Positions 11,941 to 23,700 of a stretch of DNA of 64,000 bases are shown one piece after another. The DNA is taken from NCBI GenBank assembly GCA_014706295.1, contig JACSVZ010000024.1:5251269-5315268 (forward strand), written 5' to 3'. Numbering within the stretch: the first letter of the stretch is position 1; each line of letters starts with the position of its first letter. This stretch comes from Lycocorax pyrrhopterus obiensis (taxonomy: Eukaryota; Chordata; Aves; Passeriformes; Paradisaeidae). Both the position numbers and the translations under genes were made by a program. A model generated the notes under the pieces. The model was not told where the DNA came from. It saw only the letters and a program-made list of their open reading frames with translations, and ran no database searches.

Positions 11941-14209
11941 CAGGGGGTCCAGCCCATCCCCAGGGGTGGCTTGCTGGGGTTATTTCCCCGAGCCTGGCGC
12001 AGGGCGCTGGCCACGGGGGTCCCCGCAGTGCTGCCAGGGCTCAGTGCCACATTCCGCCTCTCCGGCTGCGACGGCCGCAGCGCAAACTCCGGCTCCTTCT
12101 CCAAATTACATTTGACATTCAATTAAAGGCCGGAGCGCCCGGAGGCTCAGTGTTATTGCGGTGCCGGAGCCACGGGGGTGACGCGCTGCCTCGGCCACCC
12201 CTCGTGCCACGCCGCTGCCACCGTCCCCCCCGGGCGGCACCGCGCTGAGCCGCGGGGCCACAGCACAGAGCGCCCTTCATGCGGCGAGGGGGGGGTCCCG
12301 GGCTCCCACCTGGCCTCCCCCCGGCCCCCCGGGGTGGAGAATGGTCCCCTTTCAGGGGGATGGTGGCACGCGGGGCCGGGGGGCTGAATGGCGCCTGTGA
12401 GCCGAGGCTTGGCGGGCGCCCAGCGCTGATCTCAGCGGCTCCTCCGCCGCAGCGACGTGGGGCTGGCGCCCGCCCAGAGCCTCCCCACGGCGGTGACCCC
12501 GGGCTCCCGGCGCTCGCGTCATCCCCGCCGTGGGGAGGCTCTCCCGCGGGGATTCAGGGACGCGGTTGGAAGCACGTGGGCGGAAAGCGTGGGTGGGTCG
12601 GAGTTTTGTGGGGTGACTTTGGGGCGCGTTCGACCCTGGCGCTCCAGGCGCTGGTGGGGCTGTGCCCCCTTCGAGGTGACCCCCTCTGGGTGACCCTGCT
12701 GCGTCGAGGCCAAGAAGTTCCAGTTTTGGGTTTCCCTTGCCCCAAAGCCAGCCCCGTTCAGACACCAACCCCCAGCGAGGTGCCACTGGGACAAGGACAC
12801 AACCGGCCTTGGGATTCACCGTGAGGTCTCCAAAAGAACACCCCTGATGTCCCCAAAATCACCCCCTGTCCTTGCACCCACCAGCTGTGCTGTGGTGGGG
12901 TGCTGGGGGACCCCAGGGCAGGGCGGGGTGCGGTGCTGGGGTTGGCCACAGCCTTCCCCGCGGTGACAGCCGAGGATTTAGTGCTCTCCGAAGGAAATTG
13001 AATTTGGTGTCTCTGTCGAACACAGCCCGGGAGAACGCCCTCATATATCCTCGGGATTTATGGTTTTCCCCAGGCTCTCACCGTGCCGTGTGTAATTCTG
13101 CCATGGGGGCTCCCAGAGGGGGGGTGGCCCTGTGGGGAATTCAGCTCGGTGGCCCCACAGACCCCCCTGGCACCCCCTCAGTGTCCCCGGGTCCCCCCGT
13201 GCCTCCCATGCCACCGGGAATTCCATGCCCTGGGGTGGAATGCCCAAGGACGGGATCTGAGGGTGCCAGCGGGGAGCCCTGAAGGGTTACCCTGAACTGA
13301 GGCAAAACTTGGTAAATTTGGGGTTTTTTGACAGCACAGTCAGTGCCAGAGCAGGCTGTGCTCCCTGCCTGGGGCTGGGTGTCCCCGCTCCGTGTCCCAA
13401 CGGGAGCCACCGTGTGCCCAAATCGCCCTGCCAGTGCCAGGTGTCCCCATGCCACCTCCCTCCACCCCTTGGGGACATGGCTGTGCTTGGCTGGCAGCTC
13501 AACGGGGCGCTTGCGCTATCCCTGGCTGCCCTCCTGGCTGTCACAGCAGTGGGGTGACCACGGCATTTTGGGGGTGATGACATCCCTGGGGTGGCATCGA
13601 CGTGCTGTGCTGCTGTCCCCAACAACGCATCCAGCAGGAGCAGCTGGGATGAATCCAGGGGAACTTCTGGACCCCGATTTGGGGATAAGAGCCCTGCTGG
13701 AGGACAGGGAGGTGGCCCAGGGGTGTGGGGGAGGCCGAGGGAGGCGGCCCCCCGCTCCCGCAGCCCCGCACATGCCAGTTAATTTCACGCCAAGCGCTCT
13801 TGATGGATCCACTTGTTATTTTTGGTGAGCCGAGCCATAAATTTGTGCCACCTCACTGCAGCAAGCTGATAAGTGGGGATGGGAGAGCACCTCCACCTGG
13901 CACGGTGGGGACACGGGCACCCTGCCTGCACCAGGGACATGCCACCCTGGGCTGGGCTCCAGCCACCACCCCTGTGACACTTTTGGGGTAGCTGTGACAC
14001 ACGTTTGGGGGGCTGGGAGTGCGCTCAGTGATGCTCAACCGTGTCTTGCCCTCAGGCGTGCTGTGGCTGCTCAGCATGGGGCCAGGCATGCCTGTATCCC
14101 CCTGAAATGTCCCGCGGTGGCTTGTCCCCATCCCTGTCCCCATCCCTGTCCCCATCCCTGTCCCCATCTCTGTCCCCTGTCCGCTCTCACCCAAGCGCTT
14201 CTCTTTTAG

Positions 14210-14296
14210 GCAATGCGGTCGAGGAGAACCAGAAGGTGAAGACCCAGTGGCCACGGTCAGCGGATGAACCCGGGGGGGTCTACATGGCCCAGACAG
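14210..14296 (+). pseudogene. Duplicate ADGRB2 exon 3 with one extra Gly codon
   Basis: 87 bp against 84 bp in the copy at 30,732-30,815. Seven G follow CCC in place of four, giving ADEPGGVYMAQT in place of [11 protein letters not shown]. Splice sites TTTTAG and GTACC are intact. No downstream ADGRB2 exon follows on this strand, so the copy is an orphan. Confidence 0.88.
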
Positions 14297-14458
14297 GTAC
14301 CAGGAACAGGCAGGGGACACTGGTGACACCGGGCTCGTGCACCTGGGCAGGGGTGATGGAGATGGGCGAGTCCTTTTAGCTTCCTGCCATGGACTGGCTT
14401 AATTTGCTCCATTTATATTTTTTTTCCTCTGCACTTTCCTCTGAGGGTTGTAAAGCAA

Positions 14459-14600
14459 AAAAAAAAAAACAACACGCAACAGGAATTGGGCCAGCGGCCC
14501 CTGGGTGCCCCCAATGTCCCCGGGGTGCCACAGTCCATGCAGAAGGAGGTGAAGGGTTCTAGGGTGCAGACCGGGGCAGGGTGGGGCCTCCGGGACCTCA
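14459..14600. other. Inner junction of the inverted repeat inside ADGRB2 intron 30
   Basis: Reading left to right, the left arm ends in a run of about 12 A (mirrored by the T run at 30,557-30,569), then CAACACGCAACAGG begins single-copy DNA that leads into exon 30. The remaining 130 bp are intron sequence after the exon 30 donor. The true continuation of the gene is cut off here. Confidence 0.85.
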
Positions 14601-14601
14601 C

Positions 14602-14706
14602 CTTGGAGGAGCCGGTGGACGGAGCCCGGTACCGGTCCAGCGTGTGGAATTTCTGGTTGAGCTCGTGGTAGAGCTCGGAGTGGCGTTTCCGTGTGTGCAT
14701 CACCTT
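14602..14706 (-). CDS. ADGRB2: ADGRB2 exon 30: last ADGRB2 exon present in the window
   Basis: 105 bp, 35 codons. It encodes [30 protein letters not shown] and TGSSK, then a GTGAGG donor. Mammalian BAI2 continues with a further exon starting near REKRWSVSS and ending in a PDZ-binding QTEV terminus. No such sequence occurs in the remaining 130 bp before the junction or elsewhere in the window. Confidence 0.93.
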
Positions 14707-17700
14707 CTGCGGGGGCAGAGCAGAGCCTGTGGCCATCGGCGCTGCCCGCTGTCCCTCGGCACTGTCCCCATCCCTGTCCCCCTCCCTGCCTTCCTGGGGC
14801 ATCCCGGACAAGCAGCAGAGCCCACTCCACGCTCATCATTGGTGTTTTAATCCAGAGCCAACGCTTGTTACTGCCTGGCCTAAACCCCTCAGAGCTCAGG
14901 AGCTGCCAGCGGGGCGAAGGGAGTGGGGACAAACTGCATCAGTCCCCCACGATGGCACCGGTGACAACCCCATGGCAGGACTTACCTCGAAGTCCAGGTC
15001 AGAGTACCGCAACCTCTTCCTCTGGCAGGGGGACAGGCAGGAGCAGGGGGAGGAGATGGAGAAGAAAAGGGAAAGGTCTTTGCAGGTCCGGGTTGAGGTG
15101 GAAAAGGGTTTGGGGGCTCATGCCAGCCCCAATCCATGCCCGGCTGGGGACACGGAGCTCATCCCACCAAGGGTGGGATGCCCGGGGGGGAGCACGGGGG
15201 GAATTCATGCAACCCTACACGTGCACGCATGTCCTGGCACACACGCCCCTCCCCACACGCGTGTCCGCGGGCACCGGCCCCCCGCTCACCTCCAGCGACC
15301 CCACTTTCATGGCAGAGCCGGGCACGGTGCGGGGCATGGTGCGGCTGCGCTCCGACAGCTCCGAGGCCAGGATCTGCCGCACCGTGGGGTGCTGCTTGAA
15401 CTGGAGGCCGTAGGGAGCCTTCACCGTCGCGTAGGGCTGGTTCAGGTTCACGTTGACGTGATCCACGGCCACAAAACCGGGGTAGGCGTCCCCTTCGGCC
15501 GCCGGGCGCCCCGTCCCGCCGGGCACCGCCTCCTCTGCGCCGGGACCGAGCGTCCCCTCGTCCCGGGGGAAGGGCTTGAGGCTGCCGGTGCGGCGGGGCA
15601 GCATCATGTAGTCGCTCTCGCGGGGGGGCTCGGGGGCCCGGATCCAGCCGTATTCCAGGGGCCGCAGGCTGCTCTCCGTGCACAGGTAAACGGGACCCGG
15701 CGCCTCCAGGCCGAGCTGCTGCGCCGGCGGCTCGCCCAGCTCGGTCAGACCCGCCACCACATTGGGCGTCATCTTGGGCACCTGCACCAGGATGCTGGCG
15801 GGGGGGATGTTCCCGGGCAGGCTGGAGAAGCCCAGGCCGCCCTCCGAGGTCGTGTTGAGCTTGGGGTCTTCGTCCCCGTCCAGGGAGATGCGGGACAAGG
15901 TGCCCGTGATGGTGGCGGGGTTGCAGGTGTTCACCTCTTTGAACAGCACTGTGGGCAGGGAGCGGGGTCAGAGCCGGCCCTGGGGGTCCCACGGAGGGTG
16001 GGGACACCGGGGAGACCCCCTGGCTCGTGCTGCCTGTCCCTCCCGGGTGTGGCACGGTGACAACAGAGGAGAGCTCACCTGTCTGACACGCCAGGTCAAC
16101 GTCCTTTTCAAAATCTGTCTATAAAAATCCAGAAAGAGGGGAGAGAGCGAGAGAGAGAGGAGAGAAAGAGAGGGAGAGAGACGGGGAAATGAAGCACCAA
16201 GGCCGGCACAGGCAGCGGCGGGGTCTCCATGGGGGACCCACTCACCAGGATCTGCACCTGCCCGTTCTTGCAGGAGTCGGGCGAGTTTTCATTCTCCTCG
16301 CTCCTGCACCCCCCCATCTGACACTTCACCACGTCCTGGACCTGCGGGGACAGAGCCGGTCACGGCCCCGCGGCCAGGGCTGTCCCCCGGCACCCCTCCG
16401 GGGCCGCCCCACCTCTCGGCGCAGGAAGCCGTGCACGGTGATGATGACGAAGCCCTGGATGGAGTTGAAGACGGCGAAGAGGACCTGGAAGAGGATGGAG
16501 CGCCGGTCGGTCATGGCGAGCACGGCCGACATCCAGGTCAGCGCCAGCAGAGGCAGGACCACGCAGGAGCTCCACAGCGATGCCCTGGCGCAGGGAGAGA
16601 GGGGCCGGGGTGAGCCCGAGGGGCGGGGCTGCCCCCGGACAGTCCCCCGAGCACCGCCCCCCGCCCCCGCAGCAGCCCCCCGAGCCTTGCCCCGCGCCCC
16701 ACAAGCATGGCCGGGGCTGTGTCACCCAGCTCTCCCCTCTTCCTCGGTGTCCCCAAGCCAGCGGCGGGCGGGCACTGAGGGCTGAGGGGACCTGTGGGCT
16801 CCAGCCCCCCAAGGTGTGTCCCTGTCCCCACACAGCCACAGGGTGCTGGGGGGGACGCGGGGCCACCGCCACCCTCCCGTGGCCACCGGAACAGCAGAGA
16901 GGGGATTTTATTTCTCTTTGTTTTTTAGCAGTGAATTTTGGGGCTGCCTCTGTCGTGACTAAAACCCCGCGAGCGGGGACCTCGGCAGCCGGGAAGAGGG
17001 TCCCGGCGACACCCCCGAGCCCGTGCCCCCACCCCCAGGCCGGGAGAGCCCCCTCCCAACCCCAGCGATGAGGTGACCTGCCATGGGAAGCCATGCCATG
17101 CAGACGTGATGGGACACGCGCACCCCGCCCCGAGCACACAGCGTCACCCTTCCCCTTGGGGACCCCCGACCCGTCCCCAACCCCCCCCTCCCGGGGCGAT
17201 GCCCAGAGATCCCCCCCGCGCTGTGCTCGGGGCGGGGGGCGCGGCGGGCGCGGGACGGGCACTAACATGGCACTGCTGGCGGTGGCGGAGGTCATGGCCG
17301 CGCTGGACACCACGCCGCACTTGGTGCATTTCAGCAGCAGGCTGCCGCACGGGGGGGGCTTGGAGCTACGAGCCCACCGCCCCCACCGGCGCCCCGCGGC
17401 CAGGACCGGGCCACGCGGGGGGAGGGGGGGGGATGCAGGCACGGGGAGAGGGTGGGGAGGGGGGGTGGGGAGCAAGGCAGGACGGCGGGGGGGAGGGACA
17501 GATGGATGGACAGATGGATGGAGGGATGGATGGACGGACACAGGCAAGAAGCGAATGGGAGGAGGAGAAGAAAGAGAGAGAGAGAGAGAGCGCCGGGTTA
17601 GTCGAGGGCGGCAGCTGTTAATGGCGAGGGGGGGTGGCCAAGCGGCAGGGGAGGGGGGCGGGCAGGGAGGGGGGGGGGCTGCGGCCTGCGGACCCCCCAT

Positions 17701-20700
17701 CTTCCCCGAGGGAAGGAGCGGGGATGGCTGCCCCCCAAATTCTGCCCCTCCGGCAGCCCCCAACAAGGCGCTGCGGTCACCCCGGGCTTGGCCCCCGCCG
17801 CCCACTGATGAGGTGAAATCTGCCCCGCCCTCAGCCCGCTGCCGGGGCACCGCCATGCCAAGCCCCCGGCAGGGCGCAGGGGGCGGGGGGCGGCCCCGGG
17901 GGGGGCGCAGGGCACTTACCCGGCTCGCTGCTTTTTGGACTTATCTGAAATGCCGTCGCGGGACATGAGCTTGTTGAAGACGATGATGCCCACCAGCATG
18001 TTCACCTGCGGGAGGGCGCGCTCAGGGCCGGCACGGAGCCCCCTGCCCGCGGCAGCAGCTGCCACGAGCCCCACCCCGGCTGGGTTTTGGGGGGTGTCCG
18101 AGGCTCGGGGGCAGCTCACCAGCACGATGACGGCAGCGGGTCCCACGAAGGCGTAGAGCAAACCGCCCTCCAGAGAGAGCCAGCAGCTGCAGGGGACCGT
18201 GCGTGGCGCGTCAGGGGACAGCCCTGTCGCCGTCCCCAGCTCCCAGCCAGCCCCGTGCCCTGCCCCGTGTCCCCTGTCCCCTGTCCCCACGTACTAGCTC
18301 GCTGTCCCGTAGCCTTTGGTCCGAGTGAAGCCGACGGAGACGGCGACCACGAGGGCTGGCAAGCCTGGAGAGGGGACACGAGGCTGGAGGAGCTGGAGGA
18401 AGGTGGCACTGTCCCCCCAGCGCCACCCCTGTGCCAGCCCCAGGGGTGGGGACAGCGATGGGGCTCCTCTGACAGCTCCCCATGGCCTGAGGCTGCCACG
18501 GCTGAGACATCTGGCTCTGCTTTCCTCCCCTGTGCCTCAGTTTCCCCGCTGATGAGCCTGGGGGTTACCAGGGAGGGGCGAGGGGTGCCCCTTTCCCACC
18601 CGTGCCGGGCTCTTACCCCATCCCAAGCACAGGAAGCGCTTCCTGACCAGGCGTGTCCGGATCCGGCCGATCACCGCCAGGTAGGACTGCCAGGCCTCGG
18701 TCAGCACCCAGCAGAAGGACGAGAGGAAGAAGAAGTGGAGGAAGGCGGCAGTCATGGTGCACACACCCTGCAGGGTGGGGACACGGGGACATCAGGGGGA
18801 CGCGGCCACGTGCCCGGCACCGCGGCGGTTAAACCCCCACACCCGGCGAGGTTTGTGTCAAAGCCACCGGCGCGCGGGATTTAATCCCGGGATCGAGTTA
18901 ATCCAAATCCAATCTGCTGCTGGGAGCCAGCAGGGGACGAGGCGAGCGGCCTGGGACCCCAGTCCGAGGGCGGCAGGGTGGTGGCAGGGTGGTGGCAGGG
19001 TGGTGGCAGGGTGGTGGCACCCACCTTGCTGAGCATCTGGGACTGGCCCACGAGGATGAGGATGTTGGAAGCCAGGATGGAGACGCAGAAGTTGAGCAGG
19101 ATGATGGAGCGCTCCGACTTGATGAACCTGTGGCAGGAGCGGCATGGGGCAGGGGGGCCAGCCTGTCCCTGTCCTTGTCCCTGTCCAATGTCCCTGTCCC
19201 TGTCCCTTGTCCCACTGGGTGGGGGCTGTCCTGGGGCAGGGACAGTGCCAGGCCACCCAGGCATCTTCTCCCACCCAGATTTTCCCTTCCCGCCACGTTA
19301 ATCCCATTGATGCTGAGCCTTTCCCGGTGCCGTGTCCCCCTTTGTCACCCCCTCCCCACACGGCCTCGCGCCCCAGGTGCCCCCCAGGTGCCCAGGTGCC
19401 CTCGGGTCACCTCCAGAAGGCCGCGTAGATCACCAGCAGGGTCAGCAGGGCCATGCAGGACACGGCGCAGCCGATCATCAGTGGCACCGACGGCGTCCCC
19501 GAGGGGTCCATGGCCTGTGGGGACCCCGGTGGGCACTGGCTGAGCCCAGCCCCCACCCCACTGCTCCCTGCCAGCCCCTTGCCCACTCTGGGCCGTCCAC
19601 CCCCTCACTGGGGACCCCCGGGTGCCAGAGGGGGTCGGATGCAGCGGTGGCACATCCAAGGCGCCTTCCCAGGGGCCCGTGCCCATCTCCATGCCAACGG
19701 GGGACGCGGGCAGAATAGCAATGGGGCGGGGGGCCAGGGCTGCCCCCTCCCCTCCTGGCACACGGCAGTGCCCTGTATGGAGCTCTAGGGACCACGGCAG
19801 CCCCCTGCCCGCACAAACCCACCCTGCTGGGGGTGCTGTGGGGTGCTGGGGATGCTGGGACCCTTCCCCTGGCTGGTGGGGGACACCCCCACCCTCCAGT
19901 GCCCACCTCGTCCTAGCAGGAAATGCCCCCTGCCCATCCCCGCCGTCCCTCAGGGACGCCCCCCCAGCCCCGGCATCACCCCCCACCCACATCGCGTGTC
20001 CCCAGCAGGCTCGTGGCTGTCCCCACGCTGTCCCCTACCAGGTCTCTGGGCAGCTGGGCGAGGACGGCGAAGGTGGCGAGCTGGCGGCACTGGCATTTGG
20101 TGTGCGCCGGGAGGGTCTCCAGGGTTTGGCAGCTCTCCGTGTCCCAGTTTCCCAAGCCAGCATCCCTGATTAATGGGAAGAGAGCGAGGGAGAGCAATTT
20201 GAAATGATCAAACACGCGCAGCCCCTCGCGCCTCTCCAGGGTTAACCCCTTCCTGGCCCTGCCCTGGGGTAGGCACGGCCGGGGGGGGGGGGGGGGGCAC
20301 TGCCAGGGAACCCCCGCCCCCCGAGCCCGGGGAGGGGGGAAAACCCATCCCTGCCCCGGGCTGATCCTGCTGGGAGCGGTGCAGCACGAAGGCTTCGGGT
20401 TTAATCATCCCACACAGGTTTGGGGGGGAAGCACCACGGAGAGGGGCGGGGGCAGTGCCAGGACAGGCAGGAACAGCCCCAAGAGCCCCCCGGCACCTGC
20501 GTCCCCTCCCGGGGGGGTGATGGTTCCCTCTCTCCATGGGGATGGAGGGACCTTCCCCTCCATGGGGTCCTCTCCCACCACGGGGATCCCCCATTATGCT
20601 GTAGGGACCCCTCTGCCATGGGGACCCCTCCCGTCTTTGGGGACCCTCCTGTCATGGGGACTCTTCCTGTTACAGGGACCCCTCCGCCATGGGGGCCCCC

Positions 20701-23700
20701 CCAGTGAGGGAGCAGCGAGGGGGGTGACACTGCCGTGCCCAGGGAGAGCAGCCACAGCTCCCAGCACGTCGGGAAATCCGGGAGCTGGGGCTGTGGCACA
20801 GCTGGGGACTGTCCCTGGGGCCGGGCTGAGACCTGCCACGCTCATCACAGCCAACACCTCCCGGCGGGTTTGGGGGATGAACTGGTACCAGTGACCCCGA
20901 AGCGCGGCGCACCCGCGGGTACCTGGGCAGGGGGGCGGCTGGCAGTGCCCTCCCCCACCCCGCAGCGCTGCCCGCCCCCCTTCCTGCCCTACTTTCCCTC
21001 GTTCCTGCCAGCGCTAACAAATCACATCTGGCAGCCCGGCGCGGGCGGCCCCGCGGCTCCGGGGCCACATCGATCCCGTGGGAGCCGGGTTCACCCGTGC
21101 CAGTGGGGCTGGGATATGGGAAGGGAGGGTCCCGGCTCCCCGGCCTTGCTCCCTGTCCCTGTTCCCATCCCTGTTCCCATCCCTCCTCCACATTCCTGCT
21201 CCCCATCCCTGCTCCCAGCCCTGCTCCCATCCATGATCCCATCCCTGCTTCCATCCCTGCTCCAATCCACGTTCCCATCCTCATTCTCCCATCCCTGCTC
21301 CAATCCACGTTCCCATCCTCATTCTCTCATCCCTGCTCCCATCCCCTCTCCCCCTCGCTCCCAGCAGCCCTCCTGGCCCTGCCAGCCCCGCCCTGTCACC
21401 AGGGTGTCCCTGTGTCCCTCCCTGCCCCTCACTCACGTCCTCGAGTAGTCCCAGGTGACACACTGCGGGTGGGACGTGCCCTGCGGACACAGGGACAGGT
21501 TAGAGCTCCCCCCCAGCCCTGCCCCCCACCCCACGAGGAGATGTGGCACTTGGGGACATTCCCGCAGTGTCCCAGGGCTGGCACGTCCCCACCGTGGGCA
21601 CAGGGACCAGTTTGTGGCCACAAACTGGGAGCTGCTGGTCCCTGCCCGGCTCTCAGTGCCTGCAGGTGACAGGGCTGGCGGGACCCGCACGGGGTGGGTG
21701 GGAGGTGACACAGCGATGGGACAGGAGGGTGACACAGCGATGGTGTGGGAGGAGAAGAGGACACTCGTGGTGGTGATGAAGGAAATCACTGATGACACAG
21801 GAGCGTCGATGATGAGGAAGGGCAACACATCGTGGGAGGGGACACTCACGATGCCAATGTGGGACAGGGACATTTGTGGATGACACAGAGGGGGACACTC
21901 ACGATGCCAATGTGGGACAGGGACACTCGTGTGGATGACACAGAGGGGGACACTCACGATGCCAGTGTGAGACGGGGACATTTGATGGATGGCACAGAGG
22001 GGGACACTTACAATGCCAATGTGGGACAGGGACACTCGTGTGGATGACACAGAGGGGGACACTCACGATGCCAGTGTGGGACAGGGACATTTGATGGATG
22101 ACACAGAGGGGGACACTCACGATGCCAATGTGGGACAGGGACACTCGTGTGGATGACACAGAGGGGGACACTCACGATGCCAGTGTGGGATGGGGACACT
22201 CGTGTGGATGACACAGAGGGGGACACTCACGATGCCAATGTGGGACATGGACATTTGATGGATGACACAGAGGGGGACACTCACGATGCCAGTGTGAGAC
22301 GGGGACATTTGATGGATGGCACAGAGGGGGACACTTACAATGCCAATGTGGGACAGGGACACTCGTGTGGATGACACAGAGGGGGACACTCACGATGCCA
22401 GTGTGGGACAGGGACATTTGATGGATGACACAGAGGGGGACACTCACGATGACGTGGGATGGGGACACTTTGAGTGATGATGAGGGACAGGAACAGTCAC
22501 GTTGATGTGGAAAGGGGGACACAAGCTGATGACATGGGGAGGGGGACACTCACACTGGTGCCATGGGAAGGGGGACACTCACGCTGGTGACGTGGGGAGG
22601 GACATTCCCGATGGCAGGGGAGGGGACACTCACGTTGATGATGTGGGACAGCTCCACCAGCACGAGGGGCTCCGCGGGCCGGGTCGGCGGGCGCACCGTC
22701 ACCGTCAGCACCTTGGAGGTGACGGCCAGGGGGCTCCTGAGGGGAGGGACATGGGCTGTGACAGGCCGGGGGACAGCGGGGGACACCGCGGGTGGCACCA
22801 CTCACCTGGGCGGGGGCAGGATGAGCCCCAGCGTGCGGTACAGTACCGCCCCGATGACGAAGTGCGACGACTCCTCCGCTTCTGCAGAGAGAGCCACAAG
22901 CTCGGTGACACACGGGAGGGGGCACGCAGGGCACGCACGGGGCTGCCAGATGTGCACCCAGATGTGCGCTGGCACGCACGCACGCACAGCCCCAGAGCAC
23001 ACGCGTTCACCTGCACGCGCCCGGGGATTCGGCTCATGGGTGTGTCAGTGTGAGCCCACATCTGCGCCAGATGTGCACCCCTGTGTGTGCACGCCTCCAG
23101 ATGTGCGCGCCCACATGTGTGCACTCTCCCAGATGTGCACTCACACGTGCAGGCTCACACCTGTGCGCACACCTGCACGCTCCAGATGTGCACACTCATG
23201 TGTGCACACCTATACACTCCCAGATGTGCACTCCCATGTGCAGGCTCACACACGTGCACATTTCCAGATGTGCAGGCTCACACACACGTGCACTCTCCCA
23301 GATGTGCACTCACACGTGCGTGTTCACACCTGTGCACACACCTGCACGCTCCAGATGTGCACGCTCACAAGTGCGTACACCTACACACTCCGAGATGTGC
23401 ACTCCCATGTGCAGGCTCACACACACGTGCACTCACCCAGATGTGCACTCCCATGTGCAGGCTCACACACATGTGCACAGTTCCAGATGTGCAGGCTCAC
23501 ACACATGCACTCACCCAGATGTGTGCTCCCACGTGCGTGTTCACACCTGTGCACACACCTGCACGCTCCAGATGTGCACACTCATGTGTGCACACCTATA
23601 CACTCCCAGACGTGCACTCCCACGTGCAGGCTCACACCTGTGCTCACACCTGCACACTCCAGATGTGCACGCCCACAATGCAACACACACGCCTCCAGAT

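Larger units (their letters stand above)
2371..14470 (-). repeat. Left arm of ~12-kb inverted repeat
   Basis: This segment is the reverse complement of about 30,557-42,610. Paired landmarks: exon 1 donor 2,422/42,559, exon 2 first base 9,119/35,840, exon 3 first base 14,210/30,815, poly-A 14,459-14,470 against poly-T 30,557-30,569. Identity is very high, with scattered substitutions, homopolymer length changes and copy-number changes in minisatellites. The inner end is a poly-A run; sequence beyond it is unrelated between the arms. Confidence 0.97.

Noticed and set aside
13040..13260. ADGRB2 as BAI1 or BAI3 instead of BAI2
   Set aside because: Four thrombospondin repeats, the exon 24 cassette and tail motifs such as [12 protein letters not shown] followed by [11 protein letters not shown] agree best with BAI2.
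9119..14296. A second functional receptor gene on the plus strand
   Set aside because: Only copies of exons 1-3 are present, exon 2 is frameshifted, and no downstream exons follow on that strand.
21830..22480. Regular 54-bp spaced units resembling a CRISPR array
   Set aside because: Units are head-to-tail without unique spacers, in a vertebrate intron; it is a minisatellite.
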